A stretch of 64,000 bases of DNA from RBG-16-57-11 sp964503145 (GCA_964503145.1 CAZCYV010000007.1:62001-126000), one strand, 5' to 3'. Shown: positions 1-8,198, counted from the stretch's first letter. Made by a program: numbers and translations. Notes: a model not told the origin generated them from the sequence alone.

Positions 1-70
1 GCATCACTTGCAAGGTGCGGGATTTGTTGGCCCAGATATCCCGTAAAAGCTTGAAGCGCAAGACGCCCAT
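1..70 (-). CDS. ABC transporter permease, FtsX/MacB type (5' end only)
   Basis: The minus strand opens with ATG at 68-70 and reads MGVLRFKLLRDIWANKSRT before leaving the window. This is the typical cytoplasmic lead-in of FtsX/MacB-type permeases (K-L-x-R-D-I-W-x-N-K-x-R-T). It starts 5 nt after the stop of the upstream ATPase gene, so the two should be co-translated as one exporter. Only about 23 residues are visible, so the type of permease rests on this start and on its partner. Confidence 0.7.
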   Translation of the reverse strand, partial: MGVLRFKLLRDIWANKSRTLQVM

Positions 71-75
71 ATTGG

Positions 76-822
76 TTAATAGCCGGTCCAGATGGCGCCG
101 CCGACGTACTCATCGCGGGTGATGCGCCCGTCGATGATCTCGACCACGCGCGGCACGCGCCGCGCCAGTTCTTTGTCGTGGGTGACCATGACCAGGGTCT
201 TGCCCTGCTCTACCAGCTTGCTGAACAGGTCGAAGACATCCTGGGCGGTGCGCGTGTCCAGGTTGCCGGTAGGCTCGTCGGCGACGATCAAATCGGGGTC
301 GTTGGCCAGGGCGCGAGCGATGGCGCTGCGCTGCTGCTGGCCGCCGGAGACCATGCTGGGGAGCTTGTTGGCCTGGTCGGCGATGCCGACAATCTCCAGC
401 AGGTGCATGGCGCGCTCGCGCCGCTCGCGCGGCGGGTATTTCTTGGCGAAGTCCATCGGCAGCATCACGTTTTGCAGCAGGGTGAGCGCGGGGAGCATCT
501 GGAAGAACTGGAAGATGATCCCCACATGCTGGCCGCGCCAGGCCGCCAGCTCGTTTTCGCTCATGCGATGCACTTCGCGACCGGTGACGATCACTTCGCC
601 TTTGGTGGGGCGGTCGATGCCGGTGATCATGTTGAGCAGGGTGGACTTGCCGTTGCCGGACGGGCCGACGATGGAGACGAATTCGCCGCTTTTGACGTCG
701 AACGAGATGCCTCTGAGCACCGTGATCTCGCCGCCGCCTACAGGGAAGCTCTTGACGACATCAATCACCTGCACCACCGGATCGGCGCCGTTGGGGCTCT
801 TTTTGCCATTTGTCTCGCTCAT
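76..822 (-). CDS. ABC transporter ATP-binding protein (LolD/MacB type)
   Basis: A 248-residue ATPase of the MacB/LolD/FtsE class, which powers export or extraction of substrates by FtsX-like permeases. It shows Walker A (GPSGNGKS), the signature (VSGGQQQRSAIARAL), Walker B (DLIVADEPTGNLD) and the switch histidine (VTHD). I start it at the ATG at 820-822 (MSETNG), preceded by an AGAGGA ribosome site. An upstream in-frame ATG at 861 would add 13 residues coded by heptamer-repeat sequence and is unlikely. The permease follows after 5 nt. Confidence 0.9.
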   Translation of the reverse strand: MSETNGKKSPNGADPVVQVIDVVKSFPVGGGEITVLRGISFDVKSGEFVSIVGPSGNGKSTLLNMITGIDRPTKGEVIVTGREVHRMSENELAAWRGQHVGIIFQFFQMLPALTLLQNVMLPMDFAKKYPPRERRERAMHLLEIVGIADQANKLPSMVSGGQQQRSAIARALANDPDLIVADEPTGNLDTRTAQDVFDLFSKLVEQGKTLVMVTHDKELARRVPRVVEIIDGRITRDEYVGGAIWTGY

Positions 823-842
823 AAGATCCTCTTCCAGCGGTT

Positions 843-867
843 GGCAGTTAGCTGTTGGCAAATTGCC
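843..867. repeat. Inverted, decayed copies of the heptamer repeat
   Basis: This stretch carries about three units resembling GGCARTT, the reverse complement of the heptamer in the array at 901-991. It abuts the ribosome site of the ABC ATPase gene. Together the two blocks could form a hairpin in the transcript between the phosphofructokinase-like gene and the ATPase gene. Confidence 0.5.
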
Positions 868-900
868 GGTGGATCAGCCAAAGGCTTATCGCTAACAGAC

Positions 901-991
901 AACTGCTCATTGCCAACTGCCAATTGCCAACTGCCAACTGCTAATTGCCAACTGCTAATTGCTAACTGCTAACTGCTAATTGCTAATTGCC
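901..991. repeat. Tandem heptamer array, 13 units of AAYTGCY
   Basis: Thirteen consecutive 7-bp units can be read from 901 to 991. Twelve fit AAYTGCY exactly and the second reads CATTGCC. The two variable positions are both C/T. The array ends 2 nt before the stop codon of the phosphofructokinase-like gene, between it and the co-oriented ABC ATPase gene. Short tandem heptamers like this are known from cyanobacteria and other bacteria as slippage-prone repeats. Confidence 0.9.
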
Positions 992-993
992 AA

Positions 994-2223
994 TCATGTT
1001 CCATTTTCAGCCGACCAAATCAGCTCCAGGCGGGGTTTGTAATCCTCTTTGTCGTACCAGGCGTCCAGGTCGACGCGCTTGACGCCCTGCATCGCCAGGC
1101 TCAAATCCACATCGGTCCACATCTTGTTCTGGACGAAGGCGGTCATGCGGCCGAACTGGCCCTGGTGCAGCAGGCGGGCGGCGGTGAGGGCGAAGTTGGC
1201 CGCGCCCAGCAGGTCCTGCCCATCCGGCGAGCCGGTGCGCAGCAGGTAGGTCAGCGGCTGCAGGAAGACTTCCTCGCCGGTGATGTGCGCCAGGAGCTGG
1301 GCGGCGATCATGCCGCTGCCCACCAGGCGCTCGCCGCTGAGCACGCTGGTCAGGGCGGGGCGCGGCGTGCGTTTGGGGCGGTCTGGCTCCTGGGCGAGCT
1401 GGCGGGCGCTATCCAGGGAGAGCAGCGCGGCGTATTTGTCCACCTTTTCTTTGGTAGGCGTCGCCCCGTCGCAGGCCAGCAGCACGGCGTAGTTGGCCGG
1501 GGTCTGGCGCTTGTCCAGGGTCAGCACATAGGCCAGCAGGTCGGGGTCGTACTCCACTTCGGGGATGATCACTCGATCCACCCCGGCGAGCAAGGCCATC
1601 ATCAAGGTGGAGTAGCCGGATTTGGCGGCGAAGGTCTCGACGACCACGGTCTGCTCGCGCGAGCCGGCCAGGGCGCGCAGTTCGTGGATGAAAGACACGC
1701 CGCGCGAGAGGCCGGTGCTGAAGCCCAGGGTGTAATCGGTGCCGGGGATGTTGTTGTGGATCGTCTTAGGGATGGCGACGATCGGCACGCCCTGCTGGCT
1801 GAGGTGTCCGGCGAAGTGCAGCGTATCGTCGTCGCCGATGACGATCAGGCCAACATAACCCAGCCGCCGGATGATGTCCTTCAGATGGTCGGTCAGGTCC
1901 TGGGTCTCCTGGTTCTTGTCACGCAGGAATTCGGGCACCCGGTTGACGGGGACCCAGCGCGGATCGAGGCGCGAGGAATGCAAGAACGAGCCGGGGGTGC
2001 GGTCGATGGGGCGCACCATGTTCTTGGTCAGCTCGATGAAGTGATCGCTGTAGGTGGTGGGATCGGCCGGGTTGTACTGGATCAGCCCATCCCAGCCTTT
2101 GCGCACGCCGATCGGCTCATAGCCCAGGTCGATCAGGCGATAGACCAGGCTCTTCAAGCACATATTCAGGCCGGGGACATCGCCGCCGCCGGTGAGGATG
2201 CCAACGCGTTTGGTGGTTGCCAT
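994..2223 (-). CDS. 6-phosphofructokinase-like protein with altered catalytic motif
   Basis: A 409-residue protein with the phosphofructokinase fold. The N-terminal nucleotide loop GGGDVPGLN is at 12-20, and GTDYTLGFSTG at 161-171 matches the family motif GTDYTIGFDTA. The IGGDGS motif is here GDDDT (130-134), with Asp at the position linked to pyrophosphate use. The PKTIDND catalytic motif reads PKTIHNN (152-158), so the proton-abstracting Asp is His and the second Asp is Asn. The MGR substrate motif reads FAA. It may be a PPi-dependent variant or an enzyme with lost or altered activity. AAGGAG lies just before the ATG. Confidence 0.8.
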   Translation of the reverse strand: MATTKRVGILTGGGDVPGLNMCLKSLVYRLIDLGYEPIGVRKGWDGLIQYNPADPTTYSDHFIELTKNMVRPIDRTPGSFLHSSRLDPRWVPVNRVPEFLRDKNQETQDLTDHLKDIIRRLGYVGLIVIGDDDTLHFAGHLSQQGVPIVAIPKTIHNNIPGTDYTLGFSTGLSRGVSFIHELRALAGSREQTVVVETFAAKSGYSTLMMALLAGVDRVIIPEVEYDPDLLAYVLTLDKRQTPANYAVLLACDGATPTKEKVDKYAALLSLDSARQLAQEPDRPKRTPRPALTSVLSGERLVGSGMIAAQLLAHITGEEVFLQPLTYLLRTGSPDGQDLLGAANFALTAARLLHQGQFGRMTAFVQNKMWTDVDLSLAMQGVKRVDLDAWYDKEDYKPRLELIWSAENGT

Positions 2224-2398
2224 GGGAGCTCCTTCAGGAATCTCTGGGTATATCTACGTAAAATTACAGAAAAAGTTTAACACAGAATTGGGAGCGCTAC
2301 GGGTGAAATCCGGATCGAGGGATTAAGCCTAATCTTAATTGCTTGATGGCAAATGTACCTGAAGCAGCAGATTTTGGAACAAATGAGCGATGATACTC

Positions 2399-2427
2399 TT
2401 GCATATCTTTGGGTTTTACGTTATAGT
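2399..2427 (+). promoter_or_regulatory. Promoter of the restriction-modification pair
   Basis: TTGCAT (2399-2404), a 17-nt spacer and TATAGT (2422-2427) form a good sigma-70-type promoter. Initiation would fall near 2434, which argues for the methyltransferase start at 2467 rather than the in-frame ATG at 2353. Confidence 0.6.
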
Positions 2428-2466
2428 TTCAGTGCGAAGTTAATCTTGGAAAATACGATCTGGGTA

Positions 2467-3870
2467 ATGGTCATCACTAATCAGAGTCGCAAAATTCAGC
2501 CGCCAGTTGAGTCAATCTCACTAAAGGAACGATTGGCTGATCTTCTGCTTAATAGCGACCTGGATTTTCACGACCAGGTAAGTCGTTACGCTTCTCACAA
2601 TTTTCATGCTTTTCCGGCCAAGTTTCCGCCCCAACTCCCCGGTCTTTTCATCGACCAATTAACCAACCCCGGGGATCTAGTGCTCGACCCCATGCAAGGT
2701 TCAGGAACAGCCGTGTTGGAGGCATATCTGTCTGGAAGGCGGGGCGTTGGTTTTGATATTGACCCATTGGCAATTGCCATCACCCAGGTAAAGACGACGC
2801 CACTCGATGCATTCGATGTTCTGCGTTGGTCTAAATCTATCCGTTTGAGAGCTGCCATCGCTGTCGAGAGTCGTTCTTCTGAACTGTTTGCCCAACTTGA
2901 TCAGCGTTGGGACCCTGAAACCCGAGCCTTCATCAACTATTGGTTCGATACGGATACCCAAATTGAGTTGATGGCCTTGCTGATGGAGATTGAGCGTCTC
3001 AGTGATGCGTCTTTGCGCAATTTTTTCAAAATGGCTATCTCTGGCATCATCATCACGAAGTCGGGAGGCGTATCTTTGGCTCTAGACCTGGCGCACACGC
3101 GACCTCATCGCGCCAGACTGATTTACTCCCGCTCAGGTGAAGTTTTGGAGGGTGGTGATTTATTAGAAAAGCAGCCGAAGAACTTAAGGTATGTAACAAA
3201 GACGGTACGTTCTCCGCTCGAGGAATTCGATAAGCGAGTTCAAAACAACCTCAAGGGTTTGCTTAAACCGAACGCGTCTTTGATACCAGCCAGCGTCCTG
3301 TTTGGTAATGCCCAAGACTTACCCCTGCCTGCCGAGAGCGTTGATCTGATTGTTACTTCGCCGCCCTATGCGTCTAACGCTATTGACTACATGCGAGCGC
3401 ATAAGTTTTCATTAGTTTGGTTGGGGTACTCTATCGGACAACTGAGTGACTGGAGAAAGAAATATATCGGTGGGGAAGTGGTTGCGAATTCTCTGTTCGA
3501 GGAGCTGCCCGCATACACAACAGCAGTAGTTGCTGATGTTTCTCGCCTGGATGCCAAAAAAGGTCAGGTGCTACAGCGCTATTATTCTGAAATGAAACGG
3601 GTTTTGAACGAGATGTATCGCGTGCTCAAACCTGGGAAAGTTGCGGTCGTTGTGGTTGGAAATTCGGATTTGCGCGGGCGAGATACTGAAACGCAGAATT
3701 GCCTGGCTGATATTGGTAGGGCGATTGGTTTCGATGTTCCGGCGATCGGCGTTCGGAACCTGGATCGAAACCGGCGCATGTTACCTGCGGGAGAGACAAT
3801 CGATCGAGAATCACAAATTCAAAAGCGCATGCATCAGGAATTTGTGATTGGCTATTACAAACCGAAATGA
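2467..3870 (+). CDS. DNA methyltransferase, SPPY type (probable N4-cytosine)
   Basis: From the ATG at 2467 this is 467 residues. It has the AdoMet-binding motif DPMQGSGT near residue 73, followed by FDIDPLA, and the catalytic TSPPY near residue 297. TSPPY is usual in N4-cytosine methyltransferases, although N6-adenine cannot be excluded. The next gene is an NgoMIV-type endonuclease, so this enzyme should protect the host at the same site. Codon use is visibly less GC-rich than in the flanking genes, which suggests transfer. The start is chosen from the promoter at 2399-2427; an in-frame ATG at 2353 would add 38 residues. Confidence 0.85.
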   Translation: MVITNQSRKIQPPVESISLKERLADLLLNSDLDFHDQVSRYASHNFHAFPAKFPPQLPGLFIDQLTNPGDLVLDPMQGSGTAVLEAYLSGRRGVGFDIDPLAIAITQVKTTPLDAFDVLRWSKSIRLRAAIAVESRSSELFAQLDQRWDPETRAFINYWFDTDTQIELMALLMEIERLSDASLRNFFKMAISGIIITKSGGVSLALDLAHTRPHRARLIYSRSGEVLEGGDLLEKQPKNLRYVTKTVRSPLEEFDKRVQNNLKGLLKPNASLIPASVLFGNAQDLPLPAESVDLIVTSPPYASNAIDYMRAHKFSLVWLGYSIGQLSDWRKKYIGGEVVANSLFEELPAYTTAVVADVSRLDAKKGQVLQRYYSEMKRVLNEMYRVLKPGKVAVVVVGNSDLRGRDTETQNCLADIGRAIGFDVPAIGVRNLDRNRRMLPAGETIDRESQIQKRMHQEFVIGYYKPK

Positions 3871-3905
3871 CCTTTTATGTGACCTGCTGAAAGGGGAAAA
3901 GACGG

Positions 3906-4763
3906 ATGTCGATTGATGCCTTGCGCGCCGAATACCACCGACGTATCTGTTCAGATATTATTCGGATTCAGAGCAACGAAGGGGTCGAATACCCCAATTT
4001 TGCGGATGGGAGCAATGCTGCAAGCCGCAATATCGCCTGGGGAATTGTTGAGAGACTTGGCGGCTCACGAAATAAGACGAAGATAAGCGGTCAGACGGTA
4101 GGCGCAAGATTTGAATTACTCACCAGGGATTTTATTCAAAAGGTGTTTGATGCTATCCATCATCTGCGGCCTGGTCGATGGGTCTATCTGACCCAGACCC
4201 GGATCAGCGATTTTGAGCAATTTGACCATTTGGCTTATCTCGACGAAGTTGTCCGACGTGATAAAAAATTAGCATCTGCCCTTCGTGGGGGTTATATTAT
4301 CGCTCCAGATATCGTCGTAGCGCGCTTCCCAGTTACGGATGAAAGTATTAATTCGCAAGGCGAGTTAATTGCAGAGAGGGATGTATCGGCGAGCCTGACG
4401 CCGTTTCGCCAGGTTAACCGTCCTTCATCGAAGATGATCCTACACGCCAGTATATCCTGCAAATGGACCATCCGCAGCGATCGAGCGCAGAATACGCGAA
4501 CCGAAGCACTGAACTTAATCCGAAATCGGAAAGGCCCATTGCCGCATATTCTGGCGATTACAGCCGAACCTACTCCCCATCGCCTGGCATCTCTGGCGCT
4601 AGGAACAGGAGACCTGGATTGTGTCTATCATTTTGCTTTGTATGAACTGATAGAGGCCATTCAAGATCTCAACCTTGAAGATGCACTGGCAGAAATTCAG
4701 ATGATGGTTGATGGGAAGCGGCTGCGCGACATCAGCGACTTGCCTTTTGATATCGCTATTTAG
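3906..4763 (+). CDS. Type II restriction endonuclease, NgoMIV family
   Basis: A 285-residue protein, almost the same length as NgoMIV (286). The active-site pattern is present: E70, D135 in APDIVV, and S184-x-K186 followed by exactly 13 residues and E200. The block around SISCKWTIRSDRAQN and the later TGDLDCVYHFAL are characteristic of this family. NgoMIV is a tetrameric Mg-dependent enzyme cutting GCCGGC; that specificity is inferred here. The gene follows the methyltransferase by 35 nt, behind a GGGG-rich ribosome site. Its stop overlaps the convergent flippase stop by 4 nt. It is lower in GC than its neighbours. Confidence 0.88.
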   Translation: MSIDALRAEYHRRICSDIIRIQSNEGVEYPNFADGSNAASRNIAWGIVERLGGSRNKTKISGQTVGARFELLTRDFIQKVFDAIHHLRPGRWVYLTQTRISDFEQFDHLAYLDEVVRRDKKLASALRGGYIIAPDIVVARFPVTDESINSQGELIAERDVSASLTPFRQVNRPSSKMILHASISCKWTIRSDRAQNTRTEALNLIRNRKGPLPHILAITAEPTPHRLASLALGTGDLDCVYHFALYELIEAIQDLNLEDALAEIQMMVDGKRLRDISDLPFDIAI

Positions 4764-6106
4764 GCTTCCTGAACTTCCTGATTCTTGATCGTTCCCAAAA
4801 TCTCCCGGCTGCGCAGCCACAGCCAACCGGTCTGGGTCGCCACGCTGACGGCCAGGGCGAACAGGCCGACGTACAGGCCGATGGCGCCGCCCCAGGCCAC
4901 GCCCAGGCCGAGCACCAGCGCGCTGGTGAGCAGGTAGATCACCACCGATTCGGTGATGCCACGTGTGCGCCGCCCGTGCAGCAGCGCTCCCTGGTACCAG
5001 CTTTGCAGCACGCTCAGCGCCGGCAGCGGCAGCGCCAGCCACAGGCCGCGCTGCGCCATCTGCGCCAGGTCCGCCGGCAGGCCGGAGACCCCCGCAAACC
5101 AGAAGCGGGATAGCGGCGTGGCTGCCACCAGCAGCAGCAGGCCGGTGGTGGCCAGCGAAATCAGGCCGGCGAAACGCTTCAGGCTGGCGTAAGCGCCGCG
5201 CTCGTCCAGCAGCGCCACCACCACCTCGTTGTAGGCGATGCCCAGGCTGCGCAGCAGGAAGACGAGGCCGGTGATCACTGGCCAGACGGCCAGCGAATCC
5301 AGGCTGCGCGGCATGCGGCTGAGGGCAGCGCTGCCGATGGGGTTGGCCAGCAGGGTGAGCAGCGAGGTCATCACCAGCGGGATGTAGAAAGCGTAGAAGG
5401 CTGTCCAGCTCAACGGCGGCTCGACCGGCGGGGCGTTGCGCAACTGGTCCTTCAGCACTGGCCGCACCACCACGCCGACGTACAGCGCCTCGCTCATCAC
5501 CCCCATCGCCACTGCCCCGGCGCCCACGGCGACGCCCGGCAGCGCGCCGCTGAGGTAGCCCAGGGTCAGCACGATCAGGTTGGCGCTCAGCCGCACCAGC
5601 GTGCCGACGCCGACCGTCTGTGAGTGGCCGAAGCGGATCAGCACCCCCTGATTGAAGCGGCGAAAGGCAATCGACCACGTCCAGGGGAGCATGATCATCA
5701 GCCCCAGGCGCGCCGGTTCGACGATCTCCGGCGGCGCGCCGATGATCCCTTCGACGACAACGTAGTATAGCGGCGTGAAGGCGATCAGCGCATGCAGGGC
5801 GGTGAGCAGCGCGCCGGCGGCCATCATGAAGCGGCGGATCAGGCGGTAGGAGCGCCAGTCCTTGCTCAGGGCGGTGGAGGCTGCCAGCAGCATGATGATC
5901 GGCGACTCGATGATCAGCGACAGTGGGAAGACCACTCCGCCGTAGGCCGCCAGGTTGATCTTGGGATCCGGCAGGCGCGCCACCACCGCGCTCAGCGCGG
6001 GCATCTCCAGCGACATCAGCATCCAGCTGGCGGCCAGCGGCCACCAAGTGGCGACCACCCGGCGCAGGGGGACGGCGGGCGTGGCCGTCGTCAGCGCAGC
6101 GTTCAT
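4760..6106 (-). CDS. Polytopic membrane protein, MATE/ANKH-like flippase
   Basis: A 448-residue protein with about 12 predicted membrane segments in two similar halves, beginning WWPLAASWMLMSLEMPALSAV. This resembles the MOP flippase superfamily (MATE exporters, polysaccharide flippases) and, in the FxxPL motifs and short loops, bacterial relatives of ANKH. The substrate is unknown. It begins 3 nt after the MOSC gene stop, so the two form an operon. Its stop overlaps the convergent restriction endonuclease stop (4760-4763). Confidence 0.7.
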   Translation of the reverse strand: MNAALTTATPAVPLRRVVATWWPLAASWMLMSLEMPALSAVVARLPDPKINLAAYGGVVFPLSLIIESPIIMLLAASTALSKDWRSYRLIRRFMMAAGALLTALHALIAFTPLYYVVVEGIIGAPPEIVEPARLGLMIMLPWTWSIAFRRFNQGVLIRFGHSQTVGVGTLVRLSANLIVLTLGYLSGALPGVAVGAGAVAMGVMSEALYVGVVVRPVLKDQLRNAPPVEPPLSWTAFYAFYIPLVMTSLLTLLANPIGSAALSRMPRSLDSLAVWPVITGLVFLLRSLGIAYNEVVVALLDERGAYASLKRFAGLISLATTGLLLLVAATPLSRFWFAGVSGLPADLAQMAQRGLWLALPLPALSVLQSWYQGALLHGRRTRGITESVVIYLLTSALVLGLGVAWGGAIGLYVGLFALAVSVATQTGWLWLRSREILGTIKNQEVQEA

Positions 6107-6109
6107 GGC

Positions 6110-6679
6110 TTACGGGTAAGCCGGCAGCGGGTAGATTTCGGCGGTCACGGCGTCGCCCAGGCGGATCCAGCCGGGGCGCTCGACGGCGGCGGTCAGGCCG
6201 CGGCGGCGCGCTGCGGCCCGGGGGAAGCGCTCGGCCAGGCCCGGCTGCCCCACCTGTTGCTCAATGGCCCGCCCGGCGGTGGTGCAGGGGCGGTTTTCGC
6301 CGCTGACCAGCAACACCGCCCCGCCGGCGAAGAACAGCCGAGTGGTCGGCGGGAGCTGCGTCAGGCGGGGGATGCCGTCGAGGAGCAGGTTCGCCCCGAT
6401 CCACTCGGGGCGGATCTCCGGGATGCCCAGCTCGGCGGCGGCCAGGGCCAACTCGGCGGGGGAGACGATGGTCACCTGGCGCTGGTTGCGGATCAGCGTG
6501 CCGCGGGGATAGAAGGGCGTGCGCCCATCCGATCTGCGGGTCAGCCCGGCGTGATGGTCGCCGTCAAAGCCGGCGAAGGTGACCCGCGCCTGGGTTTGGG
6601 GGGTGGTGATCAGGGTGTCTGGGGAGAGGCCAAGATAGAGGCCCGTCACCGAACCGGTCAGGGTGATTTTTTGGCTCAT
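6110..6679 (-). CDS. MOSC domain protein
   Basis: A 189-residue single-domain MOSC protein. It shows FDGDHHAG near residue 38, RNQRQVTIVS and the conserved cysteine of GENRPC, the residue expected to carry sulfur or help bind molybdenum cofactor in this family. MOSC proteins act in molybdenum-cofactor sulfur transfer or detoxification; the exact reaction cannot be told. It is first in an operon with the flippase gene. The -10 box lies so close to the ATG that the mRNA may be leaderless. Confidence 0.85.
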   Translation of the reverse strand: MSQKITLTGSVTGLYLGLSPDTLITTPQTQARVTFAGFDGDHHAGLTRRSDGRTPFYPRGTLIRNQRQVTIVSPAELALAAAELGIPEIRPEWIGANLLLDGIPRLTQLPPTTRLFFAGGAVLLVSGENRPCTTAGRAIEQQVGQPGLAERFPRAAARRRGLTAAVERPGWIRLGDAVTAEIYPLPAYP

Positions 6680-6681
6680 GC

Positions 6682-6698
6682 AGGATATTATATCCTGG
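6682..6698 (-). promoter_or_regulatory. Palindrome over the -10 box of the MOSC operon
   Basis: A perfect inverted repeat (CAGGATAT-T-ATATCCTG) spans 6682-6698 and contains TATAAT on the minus strand (6688-6693). The ATG is at 6679, leaving at most a few nucleotides of leader. It looks like an operator overlapping a promoter; no convincing -35 box was found. Confidence 0.5.
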
Positions 6699-6736
6699 CA
6701 AGGCCAAACCTTTGGGTGGTTTAAACGAAACGTTTG

Positions 6737-6770
6737 GGGCAGCCTCGCATTCCCCGGTGAAGCTGCCCCG
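6737..6770. terminator. Hairpin between the CHRD and MOSC genes
   Basis: An 8-bp GC-rich stem (GGGGCAGC with GCTGCCCC) encloses an 18-nt loop. On the plus strand it is followed by GCTTTT; on the minus strand there is no T run. It may end or attenuate transcription from the CHRD gene before the MOSC operon. Confidence 0.45.
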
Positions 6771-6816
6771 CTTTTACACCCGTCCCACGACCAGTGAACG
6801 GTGTCTGGATGAGCGG

Positions 6817-7359
6817 CTAATGAATATGGCCGCGGATTTCGCCGCCAGGATAGTCGCCAGGGCCGGTGTTGGCGGGGGCGACGCCGTCGTTGGTGTGGAC
6901 GTTGACGTAGGCGTTGCCGTTCTCGATCTCGGCGAGCAGTTGCTCAAGGCTGGTGATCCCCGTCGCCGCCTGATTGACCAGATCGGCTGCCGTGAATGTG
7001 CCTTCGACCAGCACGCCATCCACCCGACCCTGACCGGTCGGCCCCGCGCCCGGCGCCGTGCTGGGGTAGAGCCATACGGCGACCGGGCCGTTCACGCCGC
7101 GCGCTCCTTTGTGGATGTGCGCCATGAAGACGTTTTCGATGTTGGCGACGATCAGTTTATAGTGGATAGCACTGCCGTCTTTGCTGAGCTGGAAAATTGC
7201 CTGGCCCTGAGCCAGGGTCTCGACTACCACGCCGGGCGGGGGGACTTCCTCGGCGCCTGAGAGATGGGTGCGGAAGTTGCGCTGGGCGGCGGCCGCAATG
7301 CTCACCGTGGCGAGCAGAAACAGAGTAACCAGGACAACGATTGTAGTAAAACGCTTCAT
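6817..7359 (-). CDS. Secreted CHRD domain protein
   Basis: A 180-residue exported protein with a clear signal peptide (MKRFTTIVVLVTLFLLATVSIAAAA). One CHRD domain follows, with LSGAEEVPP, MAHIHKGARGVNGPV and a C-terminal GGEIRGHIH. CHRD domains are extracellular beta domains of unknown role. I take the ATG at 7357-7359 because AAAGGAG lies just upstream; an in-frame GTG at 7368 overlaps that ribosome site. It is divergent from the sigma factor gene. Confidence 0.88.
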   Translation of the reverse strand: MKRFTTIVVLVTLFLLATVSIAAAAQRNFRTHLSGAEEVPPPGVVVETLAQGQAIFQLSKDGSAIHYKLIVANIENVFMAHIHKGARGVNGPVAVWLYPSTAPGAGPTGQGRVDGVLVEGTFTAADLVNQAATGITSLEQLLAEIENGNAYVNVHTNDGVAPANTGPGDYPGGEIRGHIH

Positions 7360-7569
7360 ATGGGACACTCCTTTTGGGTTGATTGGCTGGACTGAAAGAT
7401 AGAGTCTATAAGATGTTACGCCTGTTCGACTATATTGGATTTATTCAGTCTGATTTATTTGATTAAAATTGGGTGAGAAAAGCGCCGGGGTGATTCCCCA
7501 GAGAGGCGTTTGCGGGCCAATTCAACGAGTATAATTCAGCCAGGCATCGCACACATCCAAAAGGTTGCA

Positions 7570-8160
7570 GTGGATTATCACAAGCTGGACGACAACACGC
7601 TGATGCGGCTGATGGCCGGCCGGCGAGAAGAAGCTCTGAGCGAGCTGTATGACCGCTATGGCCGGCTGGTCTATAGCCTGTGCTGGAATATCCTCGGCGA
7701 TCAAGCCCTGGCAGAAGAAGTCACTCAGGATGTGTTCTTGCGGGCCTGGGAGCGGGCGGATACTTACCAGGCCAGCCTGGGCAAAGTTTCCACCTGGCTG
7801 ACCAGCGTGGCGCGGCACCGGGCGATCGATGTGCTGCGCAGCCGCCGCAAACGTCCCGAAGGCAACCTGGCGGGGTTCACGATCGACGAGGCGCTGGATT
7901 TGCCGGCGCCGGAAGATGTCGAGGAGGCGGCCGAAGGCTCGCGGCAACGCGAGCGGGTGCAGCGGGCGATGGCGCAACTGCCGGAGGCGCAGCGCCAGGC
8001 GCTGGCCTATGCGTATCTGCTGGGATATTCGCATAGTCAGATTGCTCAGGCGCTCAACGAGCCTCTGGGCACGGTGAAGACGCGCATCCGCCTGGCGATG
8101 CAGACGTTGCGCAAATTGCTGATCGAGGAGGCGCCCTGGCCGGATGAAACTGCTGACTAG
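7570..8160 (+). CDS. ECF RNA polymerase sigma factor, SigK-like
   Basis: Region 2 (ALSELYDRYGRLVYSLCW to LGDQALAEEVTQDVFLRAW) and region 4 (LPEAQRQALAYAYLLGYSHSQIAQ with LGTVKTRIRLAMQ) are complete, giving a 196-residue ECF sigma factor. I start at GTG 7570 because AAAAGG lies 5-6 nt upstream; a TTG at 7510 would add 20 residues and cannot be excluded. The neighbouring anti-sigma factor is of RskA type, as in the mycobacterial SigK/RskA pair. The genes it controls are unknown. Confidence 0.88.
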   Translation: MDYHKLDDNTLMRLMAGRREEALSELYDRYGRLVYSLCWNILGDQALAEEVTQDVFLRAWERADTYQASLGKVSTWLTSVARHRAIDVLRSRRKRPEGNLAGFTIDEALDLPAPEDVEEAAEGSRQRERVQRAMAQLPEAQRQALAYAYLLGYSHSQIAQALNEPLGTVKTRIRLAMQTLRKLLIEEAPWPDETAD

Positions 8161-8198
8161 CGAAGCCAGCTTGGGCGTCAGTTAATCCAAAAGGGAGC

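Noticed and set aside
901..991. Possible CRISPR array
   Set aside because: The units are 7 bp, contiguous and without spacers, and no cas genes are present.
2322..2339. Inverted repeat ATTAAG-CCTAAT-CTTAAT as a controller-protein operator of the restriction-modification pair
   Set aside because: There is no controller gene in the island and the repeat is short and AT-rich; chance is the simpler explanation.
2353..2466. Methyltransferase start at ATG 2353
   Set aside because: The extra 38 residues overlap a good promoter (2399-2427) and do not resemble methyltransferase sequence.
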